From Spirochaetales bacterium (GTDB lineage Bacteria; Spirochaetota; Spirochaetia; ARS1246), in the NCBI GenBank assembly GCA_002688185.1, contig NZCE01000027.1, positions 1 through 6,806 of the forward strand: a DNA stretch of 6,806 bases, given 5' to 3'. Each line of letters opens with the position of its first letter. The stretch's first letter is position 1. The position numbers were made by a program, and so were the translations under genes. The notes beneath the pieces were generated by a model. It searched no databases. It was not told the DNA's origin and worked only from the letters and a program-made list of their open reading frames with translations. Below, one piece after another: positions 1 through 5,996 of this stretch.

Positions 1-74
1 ACATCTATTGGAAAAAATATGCAAGCACCGGTCGTCCCTTTCTCAAAGAATATGAAAAAACAAAAAAATCGGGC
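1..74 (+). repeat. 74-bp exact direct repeat, copy 1 (DUF58 gene fragment)
   Basis: Bases 1-74 are identical to 3299-3372, in the middle of the DUF58 gene. Identity stops at base 75, where this copy reads ttgtta and the other reads gtgcgc. It reaches the first base of the window, so the repeat may continue upstream out of view. The 3' border lies just after an A6-C-A7 tract. The copy could be a chimeric contig end, or the edge of a tandem duplication with a unit of 3298 bases. Confidence 0.97.
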
Positions 75-95
75 TTGTTAATAGTACGGTGGTGA
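3..95 (+). pseudogene. DUF58 gene fragment, truncated by the joint
   Basis: In frame 3 the repeat copy encodes the DUF58 stretch beginning IYWKKYASTG, equal to residues 209-232 of the full protein at 2677-3897. After base 74 the frame loses all similarity and stops at a TGA at 93-95, seven codons past the border. If the joint is real, this would be the end of a DUF58 protein cut short after about 232 of 406 residues. If the joint is an assembly error, the feature does not exist in the organism. The sequence alone cannot separate these. Confidence 0.5.
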
Positions 96-355
96 ATGAG
101 CCGGTAGAACGGCATTCTGCCAAGTATGACTTAGTATGTTGCAGGGCTTTTATGTCCTTTGATGAGGCGTTGCCGCTCCTTTTGCCCCGCGTTGCCGAAA
201 AAGGAGCCCTCCTGTTCTACAAGGGAAAAAGAACGGTAGTTGACGATGAACTGAGTTATCTGCCGCCAAAAATGGCATCGCGGATTATCAAAATATCGGT
301 GCCCTTTCTCAACGATGAGCGGCATCTCCTTCTGTTGAGACAAACCAATCGATAA
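71..355 (+). CDS. rsmG: RsmG (GidB) 16S rRNA methyltransferase, C-terminal part only
   Basis: RsmG uses S-adenosylmethionine to methylate N7 of a guanine in the 530 loop of 16S rRNA (G527 in E. coli). The visible part matches the C-terminal half of the family: a strand ending in the acidic VNEPVE, then YDLVCCRAF (family YDvvtsRAF), FDEALPLLLP, a G-A-L-L-F-Y-K-G strand (family G.lla.KG) and a final NDERHLLLLRQ (family eR.lvvi.k). The N-terminal half with the glycine-rich SAM loop is absent, because the gene runs into the 74-bp DUF58 repeat. The frame is open back to base 56, but RsmG-like sequence starts only around 71. A GTG at 89 could be called a start, but it lies inside the fold and has no clear ribosome binding site, so I treat the gene as 5'-truncated. 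Its last 47 bases overlap the convergent nudC. Confidence 0.82.
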   Translation, partial: GLVNSTVVNEPVERHSAKYDLVCCRAFMSFDEALPLLLPRVAEKGALLFYKGKRTVVDDELSYLPPKMASRIIKISVPFLNDERHLLLLRQTNR

Positions 356-1127
356 TCTTACGTGAAACCGTTCCGTGGGGGGGAATTTTCGGGAGCGAAT
401 CGGGAGAAAACCAATCAGCGTTTGCGAGTTCTTCATTGAGCTCGATCTCTCCGGAAACGTACGACGCAGTAAATCCAACCATGAGCGAGTCAGGGAATGG
501 CCAAGATTGACTCCCAAAATAACGGATCGAGTCCACCACGAGGGACGTTTCCTCAGCGATTTCTCGGGCAACCGCACTCTCGAGGTCTTCCCCCGGCTCC
601 ACAAATCCTGCGATGATACTGTATATCGGATCGGCATATCTTCTGTTGTGGGCCAATAAAATGGTCCCGTCTCTGATGATGCCGACAATCACCGCCGGCG
701 ATATACGTGGATAGGCCGTATGCCCACAAGCGGGGCACTCTTTGCACCGTTCTCCCGACTTGAGTCTGGTTGTTTCACCACATTTGCCGCAATAGCCGTG
801 GTTTCTGTCCCAATCCGCTATTTGGACTGCTGAGGAGAGAGCCGCCCGCATCGACTCGGTGCACGTTAGGTATACTGTTCGCAAGTTTTTCCAATCTGAG
901 ATCGCCGATGAGTCCTCCGGGGTACCGACAAAACACAATTGATCTCCCAAAGTCCCAACGTAATGCCAGGTGCTGACTTCGGTTTTTATCTCATCTTTCC
1001 TGAACGGCTGATAACCAGAACTAAGCTCATGGATAACTATGTCTCTATCGTTGAAAAGAAAAACAAAATCGGAATCGTCTATTTGACGCGGCGGAGTTAT
1101 TTCCGGTGTAAACGAGCAGCTGCCCAA
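309..1127 (-). CDS. nudC: NudC-type NADH pyrophosphatase / NAD-RNA decapping Nudix hydrolase
   Basis: NudC hydrolyses the pyrophosphate of NAD(H), giving NMN(H) and AMP, and removes NAD caps from RNA 5' ends. The 272-residue length suits the family (E. coli 257). Visible parts in order: a variable N-terminal domain (about 1-100); a zinc ribbon with C113-x2-C116-x14-C131-x2-C134, the E. coli spacing; and a Nudix box at 174-196 with G174, E180, R188-E189 and E192-E193. The usual Gly before the last hydrophobic residue is Ser195. The NudC signature SQSWPFPDS is at 206-214. The start is a TTG at 1125-1127, preceded by GGAG 9 bases upstream, next to the end of the VOC gene. That arrangement implies one mRNA and probably coupled translation. 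All catalytic and zinc residues are present, so the enzyme should be active in the cytoplasm. The C-terminal tail is encoded opposite the end of rsmG. Confidence 0.93.
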   Translation of the reverse strand: MGSCSFTPEITPPRQIDDSDFVFLFNDRDIVIHELSSGYQPFRKDEIKTEVSTWHYVGTLGDQLCFVGTPEDSSAISDWKNLRTVYLTCTESMRAALSSAVQIADWDRNHGYCGKCGETTRLKSGERCKECPACGHTAYPRISPAVIVGIIRDGTILLAHNRRYADPIYSIIAGFVEPGEDLESAVAREIAEETSLVVDSIRYFGSQSWPFPDSLMVGFTASYVSGEIELNEELANADWFSPDSLPKIPPHGTVSRKIIDWFVSTEGDAAHR

Positions 1128-1130
1128 GAT

Positions 1131-1520
1131 CTATCGCTCCTGAAAAATCTCGATGATTTCGTCGTCCGGCCCTTTGAAAAACGCTATCCGTACCGGAAAC
1201 ACCGGATCGCTCTTGAGATCAACGTCCTTATTTTCCGTAGTAATTTCAGCGCCTGATTCCCGTACCCTTGCCATTACCTCGTCACAGTCGTCGGTTCTAA
1301 AGGCAACATGCGTCACCGCACCGTCGCCCGCGTGACCTTTTCCACCCTCAAACAGCTCCATATAGTTGCCGTTGCCGGCGTCGACCATGAGAACCCTGCT
1401 GCCCGGTTCTCCCCAAGACTTCCCCCGACTGAGGCCGAGCACTTGGGTGTAAAAGTCGGCCGAAGCGTCAAAATTCTTAACCTTCATTGCCACGTGATGA
1501 AATCCCTGTATTGCTGCCAT
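1131..1520 (-). CDS. VOC-superfamily (glyoxalase I / bleomycin-resistance fold) protein
   Basis: This 129-residue protein covers one full VOC domain, made of two beta-alpha-beta-beta-beta modules. The four usual metal-ligand positions look occupied: H9 (in FHHVAMKV), E55 (in YMELFEGG), H71 (in VTHVAFRT) and E124 (in IIEIFQ). The first helix FDASADFYTQVLGL is typical of the family. A metal-dependent enzyme such as a glyoxalase I-like lyase or isomerase is therefore likely, but the family is too diverse to name a substrate. The ATG start at 1518-1520 has GGAG at 1527-1530, 6 bases away. It is first in a two-gene operon with nudC and is probably driven by the promoter at 1551-1579. The pairing with nudC gives no clear functional link. 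Confidence 0.88.
   Translation of the reverse strand: MAAIQGFHHVAMKVKNFDASADFYTQVLGLSRGKSWGEPGSRVLMVDAGNGNYMELFEGGKGHAGDGAVTHVAFRTDDCDEVMARVRESGAEITTENKDVDLKSDPVFPVRIAFFKGPDDEIIEIFQER
1137..1140 (-). promoter_or_regulatory. Ribosome binding site for the TTG start of nudC
   Basis: On the minus strand GGAG is followed by 9 bases and then TTG (1125-1127). It lies inside the last codons of the VOC gene, whose TAG stop (1131-1133) falls between this site and the start. This supports the TTG start and suggests that ribosomes finishing the VOC gene re-initiate on nudC. Confidence 0.7.
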
Positions 1521-1550
1521 TCGATGCTCCGGTGTTTCCAGTAATGCGGT

Positions 1551-1579
1551 ACTGTAGTATTAATGGAAGGCACCATCAA
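1551..1579 (-). promoter_or_regulatory. Candidate sigma-70-type promoter for the VOC-nudC operon
   Basis: Reading the minus strand, TTGATG (1574-1579, 4 of 6 to TTGACA) is followed by 17 bases and TACAGT (1551-1556, 4 of 6 to TATAAT). Transcription would start near 1544, leaving a leader of about 24 bases that contains the GGAG site. It was found by eye and rests on the ideal spacing and position. Confidence 0.45.
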
Positions 1580-1609
1580 CCTCAGAAAGTAGAATTGACT
1601 CGATAACAG

Positions 1610-1638
1610 TTGTTTCAAAAAAACGTAAGCAATATATT
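1610..1638 (+). promoter_or_regulatory. Candidate sigma-70-type promoter for the moxR operon
   Basis: TTGTTT (1610-1615, 3 of 6 to TTGACA) is followed by 17 bases and TATATT (1633-1638, 5 of 6 to TATAAT). Transcription would start near 1645, giving a leader of about 54 bases to the GTG at 1699. A better -35 word, TTGACT at 1595-1600, is 32 bases from this -10 and has no good -10 at the proper distance. I see no clear operator palindrome or riboswitch fold in the 178-base gap between the two operons. Confidence 0.45.
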
Positions 1639-1687
1639 AAACACCAACACGAATGTAACTCGGTGGGATTGCTAGGGTTTTACAGGT

Positions 1688-1692
1688 GGAGG
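1688..1692 (+). promoter_or_regulatory. Strong ribosome binding site fixing the moxR start at 1699
   Basis: GGAGG is followed by 6 bases and then GTG (1699-1701). The open frame continues upstream to another GTG at 1663, but that start has no such site, and the extra 12 residues, rich in aromatic and basic residues, do not resemble MoxR N-termini. Confidence 0.8.
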
Positions 1693-1698
1693 TGTTTT

Positions 1699-2670
1699 GT
1701 GGACTTTCCAGTCAGTCAAGAAGAAGTACAGGGGATCGGCGGAACGATACAAACAATTGAGGCTGCTATAGCAAAGGTCTTTGTGGGGAAAAAGCAGGTA
1801 ATACGATTGCTGCTGACCGGTTTTATTTCGGGGCTCCACGTTTTAATAGAAGATGTACCGGGAGTGGGTAAAACTACCCTCGCGCGATCGCTGAGTGCAA
1901 GTCTCGGTCTCGATTTTAGCAGAATACAATTTACACCGGATCTCTTACCCGGCGACATCGTCGGCATGAATGTTTGGAATCAGGTCCGCAATGAGTTTAT
2001 TTTCAAAGAGGGAGCAATTATGCACCAATTTGTTCTCGCTGATGAGATAAACCGCGCTTCGCCGAGAACCCAATCTAGCCTTTTGGAAGCGATGCAGGAA
2101 GAGTCGGTTACCGTTGACGGTACCACTCACGGTCTTCCCAATCCGTTTTTTGTTGTTGCTACCCAGAATCCTTCATCTTTCACCGGCTCATTTCATCTTC
2201 CTGAGGGCGAGATAGATAGATTCGGCATCTCTTTTTCCATCGGCTATCCTGAGGAGAACGATGAGGGCGCGATATTGGCCAGGTTTCAAGTTGATGACCC
2301 GATCGAGGCCCTAGAACCGGCAACCGAGCAAGGCGAAGTTCTCGAGTTGCGTGCATTAGTGCGCAAAGTGCACGTGGAGGACTCTATCCGTGATTTTATT
2401 ATCTCGATCATGAGAAAAACACGGGAGAGTAGTCATTTGCATCTCGGGGCCAGCCCACGAGGTTCCCAGCACCTGCAGCGAGCCGCTCAGGGTCGGGCTC
2501 TTGTAGAAGGTCGCAACTTCGTAATACCTGAAGATGTAATAGAATTGGCGGTGCCGGTTCTTGCCCATCGAGTTATTCTATCGGCAGAGTCAAAAATGCA
2601 GGGACGAAAACCCTCAAATATTGTGCAGAGGATTGTAAAGCAATGTGCAGTTCCAGTGGGTATTGAATAG
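1699..2670 (+). CDS. MoxR-family AAA+ ATPase (YeaC-like)
   Basis: MoxR ATPases are chaperone-like AAA+ proteins that work with partners encoded next to them, often DUF58 or von Willebrand-A-type proteins. The 323 residues give a usual length. Visible parts: Walker A PGVGKTT (54-60); the family motif RIQFTPDLLPGDIVG (75-89, with G where most members have S); Walker B FVLADE (111-116); INRASPRTQSSLLEAMQE following it; sensor 1 at N157; a DRF arginine (R174); and sensor 2 GASPRG (250-255). A helical lid follows, with RNFVIPEDV (272-280). The loop after sensor 1 reads NPSSFTGSFHLPEGE, where most relatives have NPIEqeGtypLPEAq. All ATP-handling residues are present, so it should be active in the cytoplasm. 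It is the first gene of a three-gene operon and is 6 bases from the DUF58 gene. The GTG start is chosen for its GGAGG site. Confidence 0.93.
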   Translation: MDFPVSQEEVQGIGGTIQTIEAAIAKVFVGKKQVIRLLLTGFISGLHVLIEDVPGVGKTTLARSLSASLGLDFSRIQFTPDLLPGDIVGMNVWNQVRNEFIFKEGAIMHQFVLADEINRASPRTQSSLLEAMQEESVTVDGTTHGLPNPFFVVATQNPSSFTGSFHLPEGEIDRFGISFSIGYPEENDEGAILARFQVDDPIEALEPATEQGEVLELRALVRKVHVEDSIRDFIISIMRKTRESSHLHLGASPRGSQHLQRAAQGRALVEGRNFVIPEDVIELAVPVLAHRVILSAESKMQGRKPSNIVQRIVKQCAVPVGIE

Positions 2671-2676
2671 CGCGCT

Positions 2677-3897
2677 ATGCGAATCAATTTTCGACTACTT
2701 GCGTTATATGTCTTTTCTCTCGCCATCATGTACCTTGCAGGGATCTACTTTGGCAATATACTGCACAGGCTATTTCTGTTTTTCTGCCTATACCCGGTTT
2801 TTTCGCTGATTTCTCTGTTTATCTGGTATGCCGGACTTGATTGCGAGCAGTCTTTTGGTACCAATATGCCCACCAAAGGTGAGAAACTTGACTACCGGCT
2901 GATCGTATTCAACAGAAGCTTCCTGCCGATTCCTTCAATTACCATTTCATTTGAGAACGTTTCTCCCGCGATGGAAGTTCAGTTGCCAGATTATGAGGCC
3001 ACAATTACCGCGGGACGGGCACATGACAGAACATATGAAATCGCCTGCCCCTATCGGGGTGAATACACGATCGGTGTTAAAGAAGTAATAGTGCGCGATT
3101 TTTTCCGGATGTTTACCTTGAAGAAGAAATTCAAACCGGAAAAGTTTACCGTATATCCCCGTGTGGTAGAGCTCGAGCGGTTTTATCCGGTCGCCACGGA
3201 GGTAGAGGGCAGTGGGAAGGACGCTTCAGCGGGCATGCTCCCCGATCCAACTCTTTTTCAGGAGCTGCGGGAATACCGGGAGGGAGATTCCATACGGCAC
3301 ATCTATTGGAAAAAATATGCAAGCACCGGTCGTCCCTTTCTCAAAGAATATGAAAAAACAAAAAAATCGGGCGTGCGCATTTATTTAGATGCCAGGAAGC
3401 ACCGTTGGCGTGGCGTTAATGAGCTCGAGCAAGAAGACGTTTCAATTGAAATCCTCGTTGCACTGGTAAAATACCTTCTATATCGCCATGTGCACACTAC
3501 CGTAATCGCTCCGGGTTGGGAGAGAGGAATTTTTGCCAGCCAGGAGGCCGAGGCTTTTGATGATTTTTACCAATCTACTGTGACTCTCCAGTATGCGAAA
3601 ACCGCTTCCCCGGTTGCCATGTATCTAGAAGACCGGGGCATGGGTAATCTGGAGTCTCAAACGGTGATTTTTCTCACTCACATCCTTGACCCAGCTATTT
3701 TTGCGCTACGAGAGCATGCGCAGGAGCAGGAAACAATCTTTATCATGAATGGGGCGTGCTATCTGGAAAAAGACCTAGTAGAAATCGAGAGAGTTGTAAA
3801 CGAGGTGCGACAATTCGGCGCCGAAGGCATCCGCGTCCTGACTGGAGAATCAATTTTGGAGGATCTCAGTGAGCGAACAGTCACAGCCTTTGCATAA
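2677..3897 (+). CDS. Membrane-anchored DUF58 protein (YeaD-like)
   Basis: The 406 residues start with two hydrophobic segments (about 7-25 and 32-51), a membrane hairpin with a very short loop. A beta-rich part follows (about 55-170). The DUF58 signature is at 197-226: LREYREGDSIRHIYWKKYAS, then TGRPFLKEYE. After it comes a strand ending in D238, where a von Willebrand-A-like fold would begin. That site reads LDARKH rather than DxSxS, so a metal-ion adhesion site is unlikely. The family function is not established; it is nearly always paired with a MoxR ATPase. The ATG is 6 bases after the moxR stop, with only a weak ribosome binding site, so translation is probably coupled. The last 29 bases overlap the next gene. 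Residues 209-232 are encoded by the sequence duplicated at the window start. Confidence 0.92.
   Translation: MRINFRLLALYVFSLAIMYLAGIYFGNILHRLFLFFCLYPVFSLISLFIWYAGLDCEQSFGTNMPTKGEKLDYRLIVFNRSFLPIPSITISFENVSPAMEVQLPDYEATITAGRAHDRTYEIACPYRGEYTIGVKEVIVRDFFRMFTLKKKFKPEKFTVYPRVVELERFYPVATEVEGSGKDASAGMLPDPTLFQELREYREGDSIRHIYWKKYASTGRPFLKEYEKTKKSGVRIYLDARKHRWRGVNELEQEDVSIEILVALVKYLLYRHVHTTVIAPGWERGIFASQEAEAFDDFYQSTVTLQYAKTASPVAMYLEDRGMGNLESQTVIFLTHILDPAIFALREHAQEQETIFIMNGACYLEKDLVEIERVVNEVRQFGAEGIRVLTGESILEDLSERTVTAFA
3299..3372 (+). repeat. 74-bp exact direct repeat, copy 2 (native position)
   Basis: This copy is in its natural place, because the DUF58 frame runs through it with conserved family motifs on both sides. 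It is identical to bases 1-74, at an offset of 3298 bases. It contains an A6-C-A7 run at 3353-3366, close to the point where the two copies diverge. Confidence 0.97.
3858..3862 (+). promoter_or_regulatory. Ribosome binding site inside the DUF58 gene for the transglutaminase start
   Basis: GGAGG is followed by 6 bases and then GTG (3869-3871). It lies within the DUF58 coding region, so the overlap of the two genes is supported by a proper initiation site. Confidence 0.8.
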
Positions 3898-5977
3898 GAC
3901 GAATGTGAGGGCGCTGCAGATCGTAGCAGCCGCCATTGCGTTGCTTATCCCGATGGTGGTGAGGCAATACCTGCAGGCCGATATAGGAGCGTTCGCCCTG
4001 TTTATTATTGTGGGATTCGTCGCGGGAAGCGGCATTGCGTATCGCGTCAAAGGACATCAGTTCCCATGGTTAAAATATGTGTCTGCCTTTCTGGCCTTTG
4101 CTCTGGCAGTGACCACCCTAGTGGGAATACTTATTACTCCCCTGTCAGCGTATATTTTTTGGTTTGAATCGTTTAAATCCAGAATCCCCGAAGGAGGAGT
4201 GGCAAATATCTTTGTACTCCTCATTACGTTTTTCTCTTCTGTATTGAGTCCCCTGGCTTTTAGCATGGGCATATTCTGGCCGATTATCATCATCGCGTTT
4301 GTCATCGTTTATCTTTTGGCCATAATTATACAGACCCCCGTTTTTCTGATTTTGCTGCTGTTCTTGTTAGCCTTTGCATCCGTTTATTACATGGTTAGGA
4401 CGACACGCGGCAAATCTCGGCAGGGCGCATTGTTCTTTGCCGTATTTCTCATCATGGCTACGTATGTTGCGGTGAGCTTTTTCCCGCGGATGAATAATCC
4501 GCCCGGAAACAATATCATAAATAAAAAGATCTATCCAAATTTGCGTAAGGCCGTTGTTGCATCTTTCCCAAAATTCCCGCTCCTCTACACCATCCCCGGC
4601 TACGGAATAAGTTTTGATGAGAAAAAGCTGGGCGCTCGCCCGACTCTTATCAATAGCCCGTTGTTTGAGGTCGAAGGGGAGCCCGGTGATGTCATTTATC
4701 TCAAAACACGTGTGTTTGACACCTACAACGGCAGCTCATGGTCAATGTCACCATATATCCCGGACCAGGATGCGGACAGGCTTATCCTCAATAATTTTTT
4801 TGCTGTGGATGAAAGACCGCAAGGGGAAGCGATCACCATTCGGACCAGGGCAAGGAGTTTCGCCTACATCCCGTTTACGGTGGACACCCAAACGATTTAT
4901 TTTAGCGGCTCGCTGCCGGATTTAAAAAGCGGCAATAGTGCCACGGGCTTTGAGTTAGCCAGACCGTTTAAAAATGGGACAGCGATGCAGTTAGAGCGGG
5001 GGATAACAGGGCCGGTGCTGGATCTGGCCGGATCAATTCGCTCTCTGTACCTTCAGATTCCTGATGATCTACCGAGTGAGCTAAACGTGATTGCTGAAGG
5101 GTTGAGGCGGGATCTCGACAACAAAGAAGAGATGCTCGGCCGGATCGAGGCTTTTCTTGCGCAAAACTACTCCTACAATCTTGAAGCTGAATACTTTACC
5201 CCGGACGAAGGCCTAGACTTTGTATATTCGTTTCTTTTTCAGGATGAGGGCGGCTACTGCGTGCAGTTTGCCACGAGCTTTATCATCTTGGCCCGACTAA
5301 ACGGGATACCGGCACGCTACGCTACCGGATACCTGTCCTATATTCCTCCCGACAATCCGGTGGGAGAGGTGACCGGTTTATCGGCCCACGCGTGGCCTGA
5401 GGTTTGGCTCGAGGACAAAGGCTGGGTGAATTGGGAAGCCACCCCCGCCGCAAATATCGCCAACTATTCGACTTTTGGGAATGAGTGGTTTTTTAACCTT
5501 GGGATTGATCTAAACGCCTCCACTACCAGACAACTCGAAGGTTTGCTTGGAAGGAGTATCACCGAACAAGCTGACGGTGTAGTGGAGGATTCGACTGGGG
5601 GTGCGGATGCGCTTAAAATTATGTTGATTGTGCTGGCGGCTCTCGGGGTGATCGCGGCCGGATATGCCGGACTACATTTTGCATATCCACGCATACGCTA
5701 TATCACCGACGATCGCGGTGAATTTTATTTCAAGGCTCGTCGCATTGCCCGGCGACTCGAGCGCCACGGAGTGTCCGATCCTAAACGAGTGGGCTGGGTA
5801 ACTTGGACTAAAGAGCTCAAGACCAGAATCGGCTCGGACGGAAAACAGATTGACAATATGCGGGATATCCTTCTCCGTCTGACCTATGGACGGATGCCCT
5901 TTTCTAGCGATTTTTCAGAGGCCTTGGATGGATTTAAAAAGTTTGTGGTAAAGAATGTGATAAGAAGGCGTGAATAG
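3869..5977 (+). CDS. Membrane transglutaminase-like protein (TgpA/YebA type)
   Basis: The 702 residues show the TgpA layout. The N-terminal part has about six or seven membrane segments (roughly 17-32, 39-58, 70-98, 112-131, 134-155, 157-175, 187-205). A large region outside the membrane follows (about 206-580), with the transglutaminase core near 455-527, then one more membrane helix (583-603) and a cytoplasmic tail resembling DUF4129 (610-702). The core has Cys464 in GGYCVQFATSF, NGIPARYATGY at 478-488, and His507 in SAHAWPEVWL. The third catalytic residue appears to be Glu523 (WEATP), where most transglutaminase-like proteins have Asp (DPT). Glu at this place also occurs in some TgpA-like proteins. 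It could cleave or cross-link proteins or peptides at the cell surface, but the substrate is unknown. The GTG start overlaps the DUF58 end by 29 bases and has a good GGAGG site. It is last in the operon, and I see no hairpin terminator in the 19 bases before the converging gene. Confidence 0.9.
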   Translation: MSEQSQPLHKTNVRALQIVAAAIALLIPMVVRQYLQADIGAFALFIIVGFVAGSGIAYRVKGHQFPWLKYVSAFLAFALAVTTLVGILITPLSAYIFWFESFKSRIPEGGVANIFVLLITFFSSVLSPLAFSMGIFWPIIIIAFVIVYLLAIIIQTPVFLILLLFLLAFASVYYMVRTTRGKSRQGALFFAVFLIMATYVAVSFFPRMNNPPGNNIINKKIYPNLRKAVVASFPKFPLLYTIPGYGISFDEKKLGARPTLINSPLFEVEGEPGDVIYLKTRVFDTYNGSSWSMSPYIPDQDADRLILNNFFAVDERPQGEAITIRTRARSFAYIPFTVDTQTIYFSGSLPDLKSGNSATGFELARPFKNGTAMQLERGITGPVLDLAGSIRSLYLQIPDDLPSELNVIAEGLRRDLDNKEEMLGRIEAFLAQNYSYNLEAEYFTPDEGLDFVYSFLFQDEGGYCVQFATSFIILARLNGIPARYATGYLSYIPPDNPVGEVTGLSAHAWPEVWLEDKGWVNWEATPAANIANYSTFGNEWFFNLGIDLNASTTRQLEGLLGRSITEQADGVVEDSTGGADALKIMLIVLAALGVIAAGYAGLHFAYPRIRYITDDRGEFYFKARRIARRLERHGVSDPKRVGWVTWTKELKTRIGSDGKQIDNMRDILLRLTYGRMPFSSDFSEALDGFKKFVVKNVIRRRE

Positions 5978-5996
5978 GTGCTAACCGGATGAAGTA

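Noticed and set aside
89..91. GTG at 89 as a genuine start of a short rsmG-like gene.
   Set aside because: It falls within the conserved fold, lacks a convincing ribosome binding site, and follows directly on a rearranged joint. A truncated gene explains it better.
131..688. Long minus-strand open frame (185 codons) and its plus-strand counterparts across the nudC region.
   Set aside because: These lie in other frames of the well-supported nudC and rsmG genes and show no protein family features.
1663..1698. Upstream GTG at 1663 as the start of the MoxR protein.
   Set aside because: It has no ribosome binding site and adds 12 residues unlike MoxR N-termini. The GTG at 1699 has GGAGG at ideal spacing.
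3360..3366. A7 run in the DUF58 gene that fits an A AAA AAA slippery heptamer in the reading frame, suggesting programmed -1 frameshifting.
   Set aside because: A -1 shift gives only about 18 further codons before a stop, with no recognisable product, and the zero frame continues with good family similarity. I saw no clear stimulating hairpin downstream.
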